The position numbers were made by a program, and so were the translations under genes. Of a stretch of DNA of 64,000 nucleotides, positions 36,328 to 44,076 are shown piece by piece; within the stretch, counting starts at the first letter, position 1, and each line of letters begins with the position of its first letter. The notes under the pieces were generated by a model that was not told where the DNA came from, ran no database searches, and worked only from the letters and a program-made list of their open reading frames with translations. Source of the DNA: a bacterium (GTDB lineage: Bacteria > BMS3Abin14); the NCBI GenBank assembly GCA_020350725.1, contig CP070719.1:781026-845025 (forward strand), read 5' to 3'.

Positions 36328-37917
36328 TCAGGATTTCAGGTCGGCGAGGGCGGAAAGAACCGCTTCTTCCGGGACCTGATCGGTGATGAACACATCTCCG
36401 ACGTCCTTTATCAGGACATATCGCAGCTTTCCGGCCTGTTTCTTCTTGTCGCTCCGCATGGCCAGAAGCAGCTGATCAGAGGCCAACTCCGCCGGGATCC
36501 GCGTCTGGAGCCCCGCCGAAGCCATAACCGCCTCTATCCTCTCCTGCAGGTCTGCCGGACAGTGGCCCAGATGCGCCGAGAGGTTCGTAGCGGCAACGAT
36601 CCCCATAGCCACGGCCTCGCCGTGACTGATCCGGTGATGGCTGAGGCGTTCGATGGCGTTGGCGAAGGTGTGTCCGAAATTGAGCACCGCCCTTCGACCG
36701 TGGTCGAAGGGATCCTCCTGGACGATGTTGATCTTGACCTGGATCGCCTGGGCGACCAGCGCCTGAAGCTCCGAGGGCTGCTGATATATCCCACCTGTGA
36801 TCTGGATCCAGTTACCCGACTCGATCTTGTGGAGGAGATCGGAATCGGCGATGAGGCTGTGCTTGATCACTTCGGCCATTCCGGATGCAAACGCACGGGG
36901 AGGCAGACTCTGCAGGGTGGCGATGTCGGCTATCACGGTTTTCGGCTGTTTGAAGACACCGACCAGGTTCTTCGCATGCGGCAGATCAATCCCGGTCTTG
37001 CCGCCGATGCTGGTGTCCACCATGGCCAGCAGGCTGGTGGGGCACTGAACACAATCGACACCCCGCATATAGGTTGCGGCGATGAAGCCGGCGAGTTCGG
37101 TGATCACCGTACCGCCGAGGGCGATGATCGTTCCGGTGCGGTCGAAATCCGCTCCAAGCAGTCTCTCGTAGATCGATTGAGCTGTTGCCAGGTTTTTATT
37201 CTGCCTGCCCGGCGGCACTGTGACTACAACATCCACCGAACCGCAGCTTTTACCGTACAGGGGGCCGACATTGTCGTCGGTAATGATGGCTATGGGACCG
37301 TCAATTCCCGCCAGGTGGGAGAGAAACGGCAGGAGCCCTCCGCCGACGATGAACTCGTACCGGTCGTGAGGTGCCGCGATGGGAAGACGGACGTCCGCCC
37401 CCCCTACCAGGATGCCCGCTAAATCTCCGGCGAGGGTTTCCGGGGTTTTTTCTGACGTGACAAGCTGGAGAAACTGTCCGTAACCCTCCTTTCGCTGCTG
37501 GAGCAGTTCGACGATATTCTCCAACGGATTGGGCACCTGAAGCAGCGGACGGACATGGCTGTCGCCCTCGGCGCGCTGAAGGATCTCCTCCGGCGTCGCC
37601 ACCAGACAGAAAACCCGCCCGGTCCTGCCCAGTGCGGAGGCATTGTCAGGATCGAGCATGAACCGGCCGCCGGTCGATATGACCAGGCCTCTCCTGTCCG
37701 CAAGCTCCTTCGCAAGGTCCGACTCCATTTTCCGGAAGGCTGCCTCGCCCTTTTCCTTGAAGAATTCCGCAACGGTCATGCCGATCCTTGTCTCGATCAG
37801 TTCATCGGTATCGACAAATTCATAACCGAGCTGCGAAGCCAGGGTTCGGCCGACGGTGGTCTTGCCGGTGGCCATGAATCCGGTCAGGATGATATTTGTT
37901 CTGTCTTTATCTTCCAT
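36328..37917 (-). CDS. Shikimate kinase / dehydroquinate-synthase-like fusion
   Basis: 529 residues. Residues 1-170 form a shikimate kinase: P-loop GFMATGKTTVG, DTDELIE, the substrate arginine in FRKMES, STGGR (usual STGGG) and the lid VRPLLQ. Residues about 185-529 form a dehydroquinate-synthase domain with GGKTGIDLPHAKNLVG, GMAEVIKHSL and ISHGEAVAMG. Two usually invariant positions differ: GGTVITELAG has Glu where GGGVxGDLAG has Asp, and FGHTFANAIE has Asn in place of the second His of GHTxGHA. A full canonical aroB sits next to it, so this domain may have a changed role. Confidence 0.88.
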   Translation of the reverse strand: MEDKDRTNIILTGFMATGKTTVGRTLASQLGYEFVDTDELIETRIGMTVAEFFKEKGEAAFRKMESDLAKELADRRGLVISTGGRFMLDPDNASALGRTGRVFCLVATPEEILQRAEGDSHVRPLLQVPNPLENIVELLQQRKEGYGQFLQLVTSEKTPETLAGDLAGILVGGADVRLPIAAPHDRYEFIVGGGLLPFLSHLAGIDGPIAIITDDNVGPLYGKSCGSVDVVVTVPPGRQNKNLATAQSIYERLLGADFDRTGTIIALGGTVITELAGFIAATYMRGVDCVQCPTSLLAMVDTSIGGKTGIDLPHAKNLVGVFKQPKTVIADIATLQSLPPRAFASGMAEVIKHSLIADSDLLHKIESGNWIQITGGIYQQPSELQALVAQAIQVKINIVQEDPFDHGRRAVLNFGHTFANAIERLSHHRISHGEAVAMGIVAATNLSAHLGHCPADLQERIEAVMASAGLQTRIPAELASDQLLLAMRSDKKKQAGKLRYVLIKDVGDVFITDQVPEEAVLSALADLKS

Positions 37918-38383
37918 AATGTCGACCAGCAGCCGAGAGTCAGAGAAAACGGCGGATCCGGTTTTGGGGTATTATTTCAGCTTTTTGGAAAAAGAATAAC
38001 CTCCCAGGCCCTGCCCATCGACGATGAATTTACGGAGATTCCCCGGGGGCATATCCGGGTGATCGGCCAAAGGAGCAACGCAGAGAAATCGGGATGTCCC
38101 CCCTGGGGAGAGGGAAAACTAACACTTATCTGAAGTTAACGCAATCCGGAGGGCCTTCTCCTTCAGGACCCTCCCTATCGAAAGCCGGTGGGGATGGAAG
38201 GCCTTGAAAGGCCTGACCGGGCGGATAAAAACCCGACCGGCAGAAAGAAGGCGGCCTTGCGGCCGCCTGTACCGTCGAGGTTCAGCTTCGCTTTGCCGGC
38301 ATTGCCGGTCATCTGTTCCGTCAGGGCCGGCACCCGAGGCCGCCCCCATTCCGGCCGCGGACCGGAATGGTGGAACGTGTTCC
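37918..38383. other. 466-base gap with two strong hairpins
   Basis: Between the kinase/synthase fusion start and the carbamoyltransferase end. AGGCGGCC-TTGC-GGCCGCCT (38249-38268) and CCATTCCGG-N7-CCGGAATGG (38346-38370) are perfect hairpins that could end the carbamoyltransferase transcript. The remainder holds the probable promoter region of the fusion gene; no gene was recognised. Confidence 0.5.
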
Positions 38384-40246
38384 TCAATCCAGCTCGTATT
38401 TCCCCCTCCAATAGTCCTTGTTGTCGTACTCCGGCTGATCCTCCTTCTTGAAAATGAAGTCCCCCATCACCAGGTAATCCATCTCGGTTCCCATGAAGCA
38501 TCTATATGCGTCGTCCGGCGTGCAGACAATGGGTTCACCCCTGACATTGAAACTGGTATTGACGATGACGCCGAACCCGGTCTGCTCCCTGAAGCGGTTG
38601 ATCAACTCCCAGTAACGCGGGTTGACCTGCCTGTTCACTGTCTGTATCCGCGCTGAACAATCGACGTGAGTAACGGCCGGCACGTCGGACCGCAGCCAGT
38701 AGAGGCGGTCGTAGAGGACCATCTCTGAGTAGTCGTCGGGTAACGGGGTCTGCCTTTCCTTCCTCACCTGGGCCACGAGAAGCATGTAGGGAGACGGCCT
38801 GTCCAGTTCAAAATACTCACCGTTGCACTCTTCGAGCACGGTGGGGGCGAAGGGCCGAAAGCCCTCCCGGTACTTGATCTTAAGGTTCAGCTTCTTCTGC
38901 ATCTCGGGATGGCGTGCGTCCCCCAGAATGCTGCGGTTTCCCAGGGCCCTCGGACCGTATTCCATCCTGCCCTGGAACCAGCCCACAACCTGCCCTTCCG
39001 ATATCAACCTGGCCGCGTCCCCGCACAGTTCGTCAAAATCGTCGTACTTTTTGAAAGATGCCCCGTATCGCCTGGCGACCTTCAATATGTCCTTTTCATC
39101 GAATTCCGGTCCCAGCAGGGCGCCTTTCATCAGGTCCTTACCCGGGTTGCTGTTGTTTCTGGGCTGATCCATCCAGATGTACCATGCGGCCAGGGCCGCT
39201 CCCAGGGCTCCGCCGGCATCACCGGATGCGGGCTGGATCCAGATGTCCTCGAAAATCCCGCTTCGCAGCAGTTTTCCATTGGCGACACAGTTCAACGCTA
39301 CACCGCCGGCCATGACGAGATAGTCGCTTCCCGTGACATCCTTGGCCGTTTTGGCGAGCTTGAGGACGATCTCCTCCGTCACCTCCTGGATGGCCAGAGC
39401 AAGGTTCATGTAGTTCTGGTCAAGCTTCGTCTCCGACCTTCGGGGAGGGATGCCGAAGAGTTTCTCCCAGGCCGGGTCGTTGCACATGGTGAGGCCGGTG
39501 GCGAAATTGAAGTAGTCCATGTTGAGAAGGAATGATCCGTCCTCACGCACATCGACCAGGTTCTGGTTGATGAGATCCCTGTAGGCCCGGACCTGCTCGG
39601 AACCGGGGTTGCCGTAGGGCGCCAGTCCCATGAGCTTGTATTCGCCGCTGTTGACCTTGAAACCGCAATAGTAGGTGAAGGCGGAATACAGCAGTCCCAG
39701 GGAATGGGGAAAAGCCAGCTCCTTTTCAATGCTCAGCCGGTTTCCCTCCCCCCTGCCGATGGTCGTGGTGGCCCACTCCCCGACACCGTCCAGCGTCAAA
39801 ACGGCCGCCTCGGAAAAGGGTGAGGGGAAAAAGGCGCTTGCCGCATGGGAGAGGTGATGCTCGGGGAACAACAGCTTCGGGCGGCTGCAGCCGAACTTCT
39901 CAAACTCCTCCTTCAGCATCGTCCGCATGAGAAGCTTTTCCTTGATCCACACGGGCATGGCGGAAAGGAAGCTTTTCAGACCCTTTGGAGAAAAGCTGTG
40001 ATAGGTCTCCAGGAGCCTCTCGAACTTGAGGTAGGGTTTGTCGTAAAAGGCGACGGCCCTGACATCCTCCAGGTCGATGCCGGCCTCGTCAAGGACATAG
40101 GCGACGGCATTCGAGGGAAAGGAGGAATCGTGCTTCTGCCGTGTAAACCTCTCCTCGTGGGCGGCGGCAACGATCTCACCGTCAACGATGATGGCCGCCG
40201 CGCTGTCGTGATAGTAGGCAGAAATGCCGAGAATGGATTCGGACAT
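38384..40246 (-). CDS. Carbamoyltransferase, NodU/CmcH family
   Basis: 620 residues. The N-terminal ASKHA-like domain has LGISAYYHDSAAAI, the histidine pair in PEHHLSHAASAFF (near 130) and MAGGVALNC near 310; the C-terminal domain has GRMEYGPRALGNRSILGDAR and VNTSFNVRGEPIVCTP. These enzymes move a carbamoyl group from carbamoyl phosphate to a hydroxyl of a natural product or envelope sugar through a carbamoyl-adenylate. It is the last gene of a four-gene minus-strand module with a DUF5989-like peptide, an SxtJ-like membrane protein and an SGNH hydrolase. The acceptor is unknown. Confidence 0.93.
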   Translation of the reverse strand: MSESILGISAYYHDSAAAIIVDGEIVAAAHEERFTRQKHDSSFPSNAVAYVLDEAGIDLEDVRAVAFYDKPYLKFERLLETYHSFSPKGLKSFLSAMPVWIKEKLLMRTMLKEEFEKFGCSRPKLLFPEHHLSHAASAFFPSPFSEAAVLTLDGVGEWATTTIGRGEGNRLSIEKELAFPHSLGLLYSAFTYYCGFKVNSGEYKLMGLAPYGNPGSEQVRAYRDLINQNLVDVREDGSFLLNMDYFNFATGLTMCNDPAWEKLFGIPPRRSETKLDQNYMNLALAIQEVTEEIVLKLAKTAKDVTGSDYLVMAGGVALNCVANGKLLRSGIFEDIWIQPASGDAGGALGAALAAWYIWMDQPRNNSNPGKDLMKGALLGPEFDEKDILKVARRYGASFKKYDDFDELCGDAARLISEGQVVGWFQGRMEYGPRALGNRSILGDARHPEMQKKLNLKIKYREGFRPFAPTVLEECNGEYFELDRPSPYMLLVAQVRKERQTPLPDDYSEMVLYDRLYWLRSDVPAVTHVDCSARIQTVNRQVNPRYWELINRFREQTGFGVIVNTSFNVRGEPIVCTPDDAYRCFMGTEMDYLVMGDFIFKKEDQPEYDNKDYWRGKYELD

Positions 40247-40258
40247 GGCTCGTCTATC

Positions 40259-40408
40259 CTAAAAGAGCGTGTAGATAAAGGGCGCGATGGCCGAACCGCT
40301 GGTCATGACGATCAGCACCCCGAAAAGGAGCAGCATTATCGTCACCGGCAGCAGCCAGTATTTCTTTCTCACCTTCAGAAAACCGTAGAGATCTCTGAGC
40401 AACTCCAT
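40259..40408 (-). CDS. DUF5989-like small membrane protein
   Basis: Only 49 residues: MELLRDLYGFLKVRKKYW, then one hydrophobic helix LLPVTIMLLLFGVLIVM and TSGSAIAPFIYTLF. The layout (basic amphipathic start, single helix, SAIAPFIYTLF end) matches, from memory, the DUF5989 family found next to carbamoyltransferases and SxtJ. It lies 12 bases before the carbamoyltransferase start and 16 bases after the SxtJ-like gene. AAGGAGTAAG precedes the ATG. Function unknown; it may anchor or assist the carbamoyltransferase at the membrane. Confidence 0.8.
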   Translation of the reverse strand: MELLRDLYGFLKVRKKYWLLPVTIMLLLFGVLIVMTSGSAIAPFIYTLF

Positions 40409-40424
40409 TTCTTACTCCTTCAAA

Positions 40425-40814
40425 TCAATATGGGTTCTCCAGGTCTTTTCCCGAATAGGAATGCTGTCTGACCCTGAAGACCGATGTTTTACCCTTCTTC
40501 CACCCCCTGGTCTGCATGGAGTCCTTGCCGATGACCCTCCTGATGAAACCGACGGGGACGACCATCAGGAAGAAAAGGATGGACAGCAGCACCTTTGACA
40601 CCACCGTTCCGATCGCATGGGAGAGGCCGAACCACAGCCTGGCAAAAGGATGGTAGACCACGGGAAAGGCCATGGCTGCGACCAGGAACAATATGGCCAG
40701 AGGGATCAGGATCTGAGCCCTGGTTATGGAATAGGCGATCAGACATATGAGAACCAGGGCAAGGCCCGAATCCTTGCACTGTTCCGATGTCACGCTTTCA
40801 GGCAAAAAGGACAT
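40425..40814 (-). CDS. SxtJ-like membrane protein
   Basis: About 129 residues from ATG 40814 (GGAGG 4 bases upstream); the frame continues to 40853. Three hydrophobic segments (about 18-33, 38-58 and 75-95) are followed by a basic tail with MQTRGWKKGKTSVFRVRQHSY. PFARLWFGLSHAIGTVVSKVLLSILFFLMV is typical of the SxtJ family, first named in the saxitoxin cluster, but found in many bacteria beside carbamoyltransferases. Function is not known. Confidence 0.78.
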   Translation of the reverse strand: MSFLPESVTSEQCKDSGLALVLICLIAYSITRAQILIPLAILFLVAAMAFPVVYHPFARLWFGLSHAIGTVVSKVLLSILFFLMVVPVGFIRRVIGKDSMQTRGWKKGKTSVFRVRQHSYSGKDLENPY

Positions 40815-40993
40815 GTATCCTCCCGGTTGATCTATCCTCGCGGTTCCTTCCACCGTCGATTCTTGATGCGGGGAGCCTCACAGGTGTACCCGGAAAACTC
40901 TGTGATCGGAGAATCCGTCGGTCCCTTTTTACTCCCAACGTCCGAAAAGGCAACCCTTATCTCTCGGGCAGACCCGGCGGCACCTCGCTTTTC

Positions 40994-42079
40994 TTATTTG
41001 ACCTCCTGGAACAGATTTGCGGTGCTTGGCCGTTCGCACTCTTCCGTTATCGACTCCATTCCCAGGAGGTGCGCGGCGAGAAACTCCGCTGAAACAGCGT
41101 TCCCCCGGGGACTCGCATGGCCGTCGTGGGGCACCAGGTAGAGCTTCTCCGCCGGCAGTTCGGAACCCAGCAGCCCGGACAACAGGTTGACGGTGTCAAT
41201 GCCGGCGTCCGAGGCGGACCGGATGGCCCACTGGAGGGGTTCACGCCTGTCGCTGCTGGTGAAGGCCTCGTGGGATGGGAAGGCGGCCAATATCATGGGT
41301 ATCCCCTCCCTGAGCAGGTCATCGCGCAGAGCGACCAGCTCTTCCCGGTAAGCCTGGCGCAATTTGGAGCGCTTGGCCGCAATTTCGGACGGGTCTGTCT
41401 GCGACTGTCTGTCAGCCGCAGCCCTGATGGACAGTCTTGCTCTGACCTCCTGAGCGAAGTTCCAGAGCGCCGTGTGGCGGAGGACCGGATACACCAGGGA
41501 CAGAGGCATCTGGGATTTTCGGCGGCGGTTTTCGGCAAAAGTGAACCAGGGAGGGCTGGCCAGATCATCCAGGTCGTTCTCGAAGAACGTCAGGACCACA
41601 AGGTCGGGATCCAGGGCCAGGGCCCGCTTCGCCATTTTTCCATGGGTTACGATCGTGGTCCCGACCACTCCGCCGTTGATCACCCGGACGTTGCCGCACA
41701 GAGGGGCGAGCGCTGCTTCCAGCTGCGCGGGCAGGGTCTGATCGTCGTCGACATAGGACCCGAAGGTAAAGGAGTCCCCGATCATGAGGACCCGGTACTC
41801 CCCGGCCGGCTTGGTCAGGGGGAAGTCCTCTCCCCGGTATCCGAGATAATTGGTCCGCACTCTGTAGGGCAGCGCGGGGATGCTCCGGTCCAGGACCTCC
41901 TGGTTGGGCGTGAGGAACCCCGGAATTCTCCTGAAGTCCTCCTCGGTGACGGTGGCGATACCGGCGGTCGGCGCAAGGTCGAAAACCCGGAGGGCCACCT
42001 CCGCCAGGATGACCGTTGCGATCACAGATCCCGCGAGGAGAAGAAAATTCTGGGAGAACTTCTTAAAGTTGCTCGTCAT
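40994..42079 (-). CDS. Membrane-anchored SGNH hydrolase of the carbamoyltransferase module
   Basis: 361 residues with an N-terminal membrane anchor (FLLLAGSVIATVILAEVALRVF). SGNH blocks: VLMIGDSFTFGSY (serine near 102), VINGGVVGTT, LTFFENDLDD (asparagine) and VPHDGHASPRGN (Asp and His). The catalytic domain would face the periplasm. Such proteins often act as acetyl-esterases or transferases on cell-surface sugars. It is the first gene of the four-gene module, which suggests that the module modifies an envelope glycan with carbamoyl groups; that is inference. Confidence 0.85.
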   Translation of the reverse strand: MTSNFKKFSQNFLLLAGSVIATVILAEVALRVFDLAPTAGIATVTEEDFRRIPGFLTPNQEVLDRSIPALPYRVRTNYLGYRGEDFPLTKPAGEYRVLMIGDSFTFGSYVDDDQTLPAQLEAALAPLCGNVRVINGGVVGTTIVTHGKMAKRALALDPDLVVLTFFENDLDDLASPPWFTFAENRRRKSQMPLSLVYPVLRHTALWNFAQEVRARLSIRAAADRQSQTDPSEIAAKRSKLRQAYREELVALRDDLLREGIPMILAAFPSHEAFTSSDRREPLQWAIRSASDAGIDTVNLLSGLLGSELPAEKLYLVPHDGHASPRGNAVSAEFLAAHLLGMESITEECERPSTANLFQEVK

Positions 42080-42559
42080 CGTCCGGCTTTCCGCTCAACC
42101 GTTCGATACCCGCACCTGATGCCGGCCGGGCATGTCCGGGTTCCCGGTACGGGAGATTTTCCTTCTCCGCACCTTAGGATGTTCTGAAATTACAGGTCTA
42201 CGCCAATGTGAAAGACAGGTAAGCAACTTACGTACCAAAACCTAACCGGTCAATATTTATTGTATTTTCCACATGATACCAAATTGAATGGGTAGGGTTT
42301 TCCATATTGTATGCGGGTAATTGGGAAAAGTTATTCACAAAACATGAAAAACTTTACCCTAAAAATGTATTTTAGAGCCAACAATGAGGGTTCCAGGGTG
42401 TGTTTTTGTGACATATTTAAGCATGTGAATGCGGAATGTAAAGGGATGTTCACAAACTCGATTAAAAAGGAACCCAGGGGTCGTATCTTGCCTTTTGACA
42501 TTTTTCCGCCCGCCGGGACCGGCAGGTTAAAAGGCAAGATACGACCCCTGAATCCCTCC
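42080..42559. other. AT-richer intergenic region with a REPIN-like element
   Basis: 480 bases, visibly richer in A and T than the surroundings between about 42180 and 42470. It holds the long inverted repeat described separately and no gene. The composition suggests the promoter zone of the SGNH module plus an inserted element. Confidence 0.5.
42475..42550. repeat. REPIN/MITE-like element with 22-base perfect inverted arms
   Basis: Arms 42475-42496 and 42529-42550 are perfect reverse complements (CAGGGGTCGTATCTTGCC at the outer end). The 32-base centre contains a smaller palindrome GCCGGGACCGGC. The outer word resembles sequences associated with REP-type tyrosine transposases (RAYT), recalled from other genomes. 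No transposase gene is in the window, so it would be non-autonomous. It ends 10 bases beyond the stop of the next gene. Confidence 0.75.
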
Positions 42560-42997
42560 CTACTTGCCCCTTGCCCCTTTCTTTCTGTCGACATTGCCCT
42601 TGGCGGCCTTGCCGAAGAGATCGCCACCTTCCTTCAAGGCCTGGAACTCTCTCGACCCCGGTTTGATGCCCAGGCTTTTTGCCAGCACTCCCCATCCTCT
42701 TTTCCCGTCGGCTTTATATCTCTCCAACACGTAGTCGACAGGTACCGATGACATCTCCCCCAATCGAAACACCATGTAGGCGTCGGCAGGTCGATCCACG
42801 TTTCCAAGCACGACCTGGATCTGTGCATTGCCGATATTGAACCGGGCGGAAAGCCGGGCTCTGAAGCCTTCGGGATCCGCTTCGGCCCTGATGTCAAGAT
42901 CCTTCGTCCAGTCGAAATCCCCCGCTGCTGCGACCGCCGCAGACAGGACAACCGCCAAGACGACCAAAAGCGAAAGGGTGATTTTTCGTGTTTTCAT
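42560..42997 (-). CDS. Small secreted protein of unknown function
   Basis: 145 residues with a signal peptide (SLLVVLAVVLSAAVAAA, cleavage near 25) and GGGAG 6 bases before the ATG. The mature protein includes FRARLSARFNIGNAQIQVVLGN and YKADGKRGWGVLAKSLGIKPGSREFQALKEGG, and ends in a basic tail (GNVDRKKGARGK). The middle part recalls small periplasmic proteins with a repeated helix-loop, but no family was recognised. A REPIN-like element abuts its 3' end. Confidence 0.65.
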   Translation of the reverse strand: MKTRKITLSLLVVLAVVLSAAVAAAGDFDWTKDLDIRAEADPEGFRARLSARFNIGNAQIQVVLGNVDRPADAYMVFRLGEMSSVPVDYVLERYKADGKRGWGVLAKSLGIKPGSREFQALKEGGDLFGKAAKGNVDRKKGARGK

Positions 42998-43233
42998 AAA
43001 GATCTCCCAGCAAAAAAGTTAACGACCGGCCCTCCCCGGATGGACCCGCGGGGCGGAACTTGGCTGATTTTTGCAACTTCTACGCCACCGACGGAAGGGT
43101 GAATGGGACTGGAACCAACTGTTTTTGCTTGGGAATTTTAATTCTACAGAACTGCCAACGGCAAGTTTTGCGTAGTTATGGACGGGAAAGGGTGCAGGGA
43201 ACAGGGCCGGCTCTCGTCTTTGTGTGAACAAAT

Positions 43234-43267
43234 AAAAAGATCCGCCTCGAAAGAAGCGGATCTTTTT
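43234..43267 (-). terminator. Intrinsic terminator after tRNA-Ala
   Basis: AAAAAGATCCGC (43234-43245) and GCGGATCTTTTT (43256-43267) pair perfectly around 10 bases. Read on the minus strand it is a GC stem followed by a run of U, just after the tRNA; the A/T symmetry makes it active in both directions. Confidence 0.9.
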
Positions 43268-43277
43268 ATGCGTCGAT

Positions 43278-43353
43278 TGGTGGAGCTGATCGGGATCGAA
43301 CCGACGACCTCATGACTGCCAGTCATGCGCTCTCCCAGCTGAGCTACAGCCCC
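43278..43353 (-). tRNA. tRNA-Ala (anticodon GGC)
   Basis: 76 bases with encoded CCA. The acceptor stem pairs GGGGCTG with CAGCTCC (one wobble), the D-arm is AGCTCAGCTGGGAGAGC, the anticodon stem is CATGA/TCATG with loop CTGGCAG giving GGC, and the T-arm holds GGTTCGATCC. It reads GCC and GCU alanine codons. It has its own promoter and terminator. Confidence 0.95.
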
Positions 43354-43369
43354 ACAGGTAAAGAGAATC

Positions 43370-43398
43370 TATATACTCCCTCGCCCGGTGCGTGTCAA
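43370..43398 (-). promoter_or_regulatory. Promoter of tRNA-Ala
   Basis: Minus strand TTGACA (43398-43393), 17 bases, TATATA (43375-43370), placing the start site about 10 bases before the tRNA 5' end. Confidence 0.7.
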
Positions 43399-43460
43399 GA
43401 CCGCCCGACGGTCCCCCCGGGACGGAAGTGCCTCCTTCTGGAAGTCCTGCCCATATGAGG

Positions 43461-43961
43461 CTACTCGTCCTCGACCTCTTCAGGGGGTGAAGCCGCCTTC
43501 CTTCCGGCCGAGGCCTTCGCAGCCTTTTTACCCTTTGACGGCGGGGGCTTCTTGCCGGCGCCCGTTTTGCTCTCGGCCGGGGCTTTGCCTTTGGGCTTCG
43601 CCTTGCCTCTGGTCTTGGAGATCTCCCTCTCCAGCTTCCTGACCTCACCGTCGACCTTCTTGATCTGCCGGAGGGTGTCCAGGGTGCCCTTGATGGAGAT
43701 GGTGGAGTCCTTGACCCACTCGTCGAAATACATCTCCCCCAGCAGTTTGGCCAGCTTACCCCGCTTGAACTTCAGCGTTTCGATGTCCACCCTCATCTTT
43801 GCTGTGGAGGACACCTTGGAGGCCTCCTCGGCCCCCAGGGAAGCGTACTCCACGACCTTCCCCCAGAAGTCCTTGAAAAATCCCTCTAGCTCGGCTGCCG
43901 GTTTTTTCGTCGTTTCCTCTTTCGATCTGTCCTCATCCTGCTTTTTCCCTTTTTCTGCCAT
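43461..43961 (-). CDS. Lysine/alanine-rich coiled-coil protein of unknown function
   Basis: About 166 residues from ATG 43961 (GGAGG 5 bases upstream). A charged N-terminus (MAEKGKKQDEDRSKEE) is followed by a helical core (FFKDFWGKVVEYASLGAEEASKVSSTAKMRVDIE...) with coiled-coil character (LRQIKKVDGEVRKLEREISK), then a low-complexity basic tail rich in Lys, Ala and Pro and an acidic end (PPEEVEDE). The tail recalls histone-H1-like nucleoid proteins, but the core does not. No function assigned. Confidence 0.65.
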   Translation of the reverse strand: MAEKGKKQDEDRSKEETTKKPAAELEGFFKDFWGKVVEYASLGAEEASKVSSTAKMRVDIETLKFKRGKLAKLLGEMYFDEWVKDSTISIKGTLDTLRQIKKVDGEVRKLEREISKTRGKAKPKGKAPAESKTGAGKKPPPSKGKKAAKASAGRKAASPPEEVEDE

Positions 43962-44076
43962 GCTGACCTCCCGAAGGGCGGCTGCCCGTCTCTGTTCCAC
44001 CGGGCAAAATTAACAACGGTATTAACCCCTGTCAATGAGACCGGGGGATGATGAAGGGCTTGTCCGAACAGGGTCC

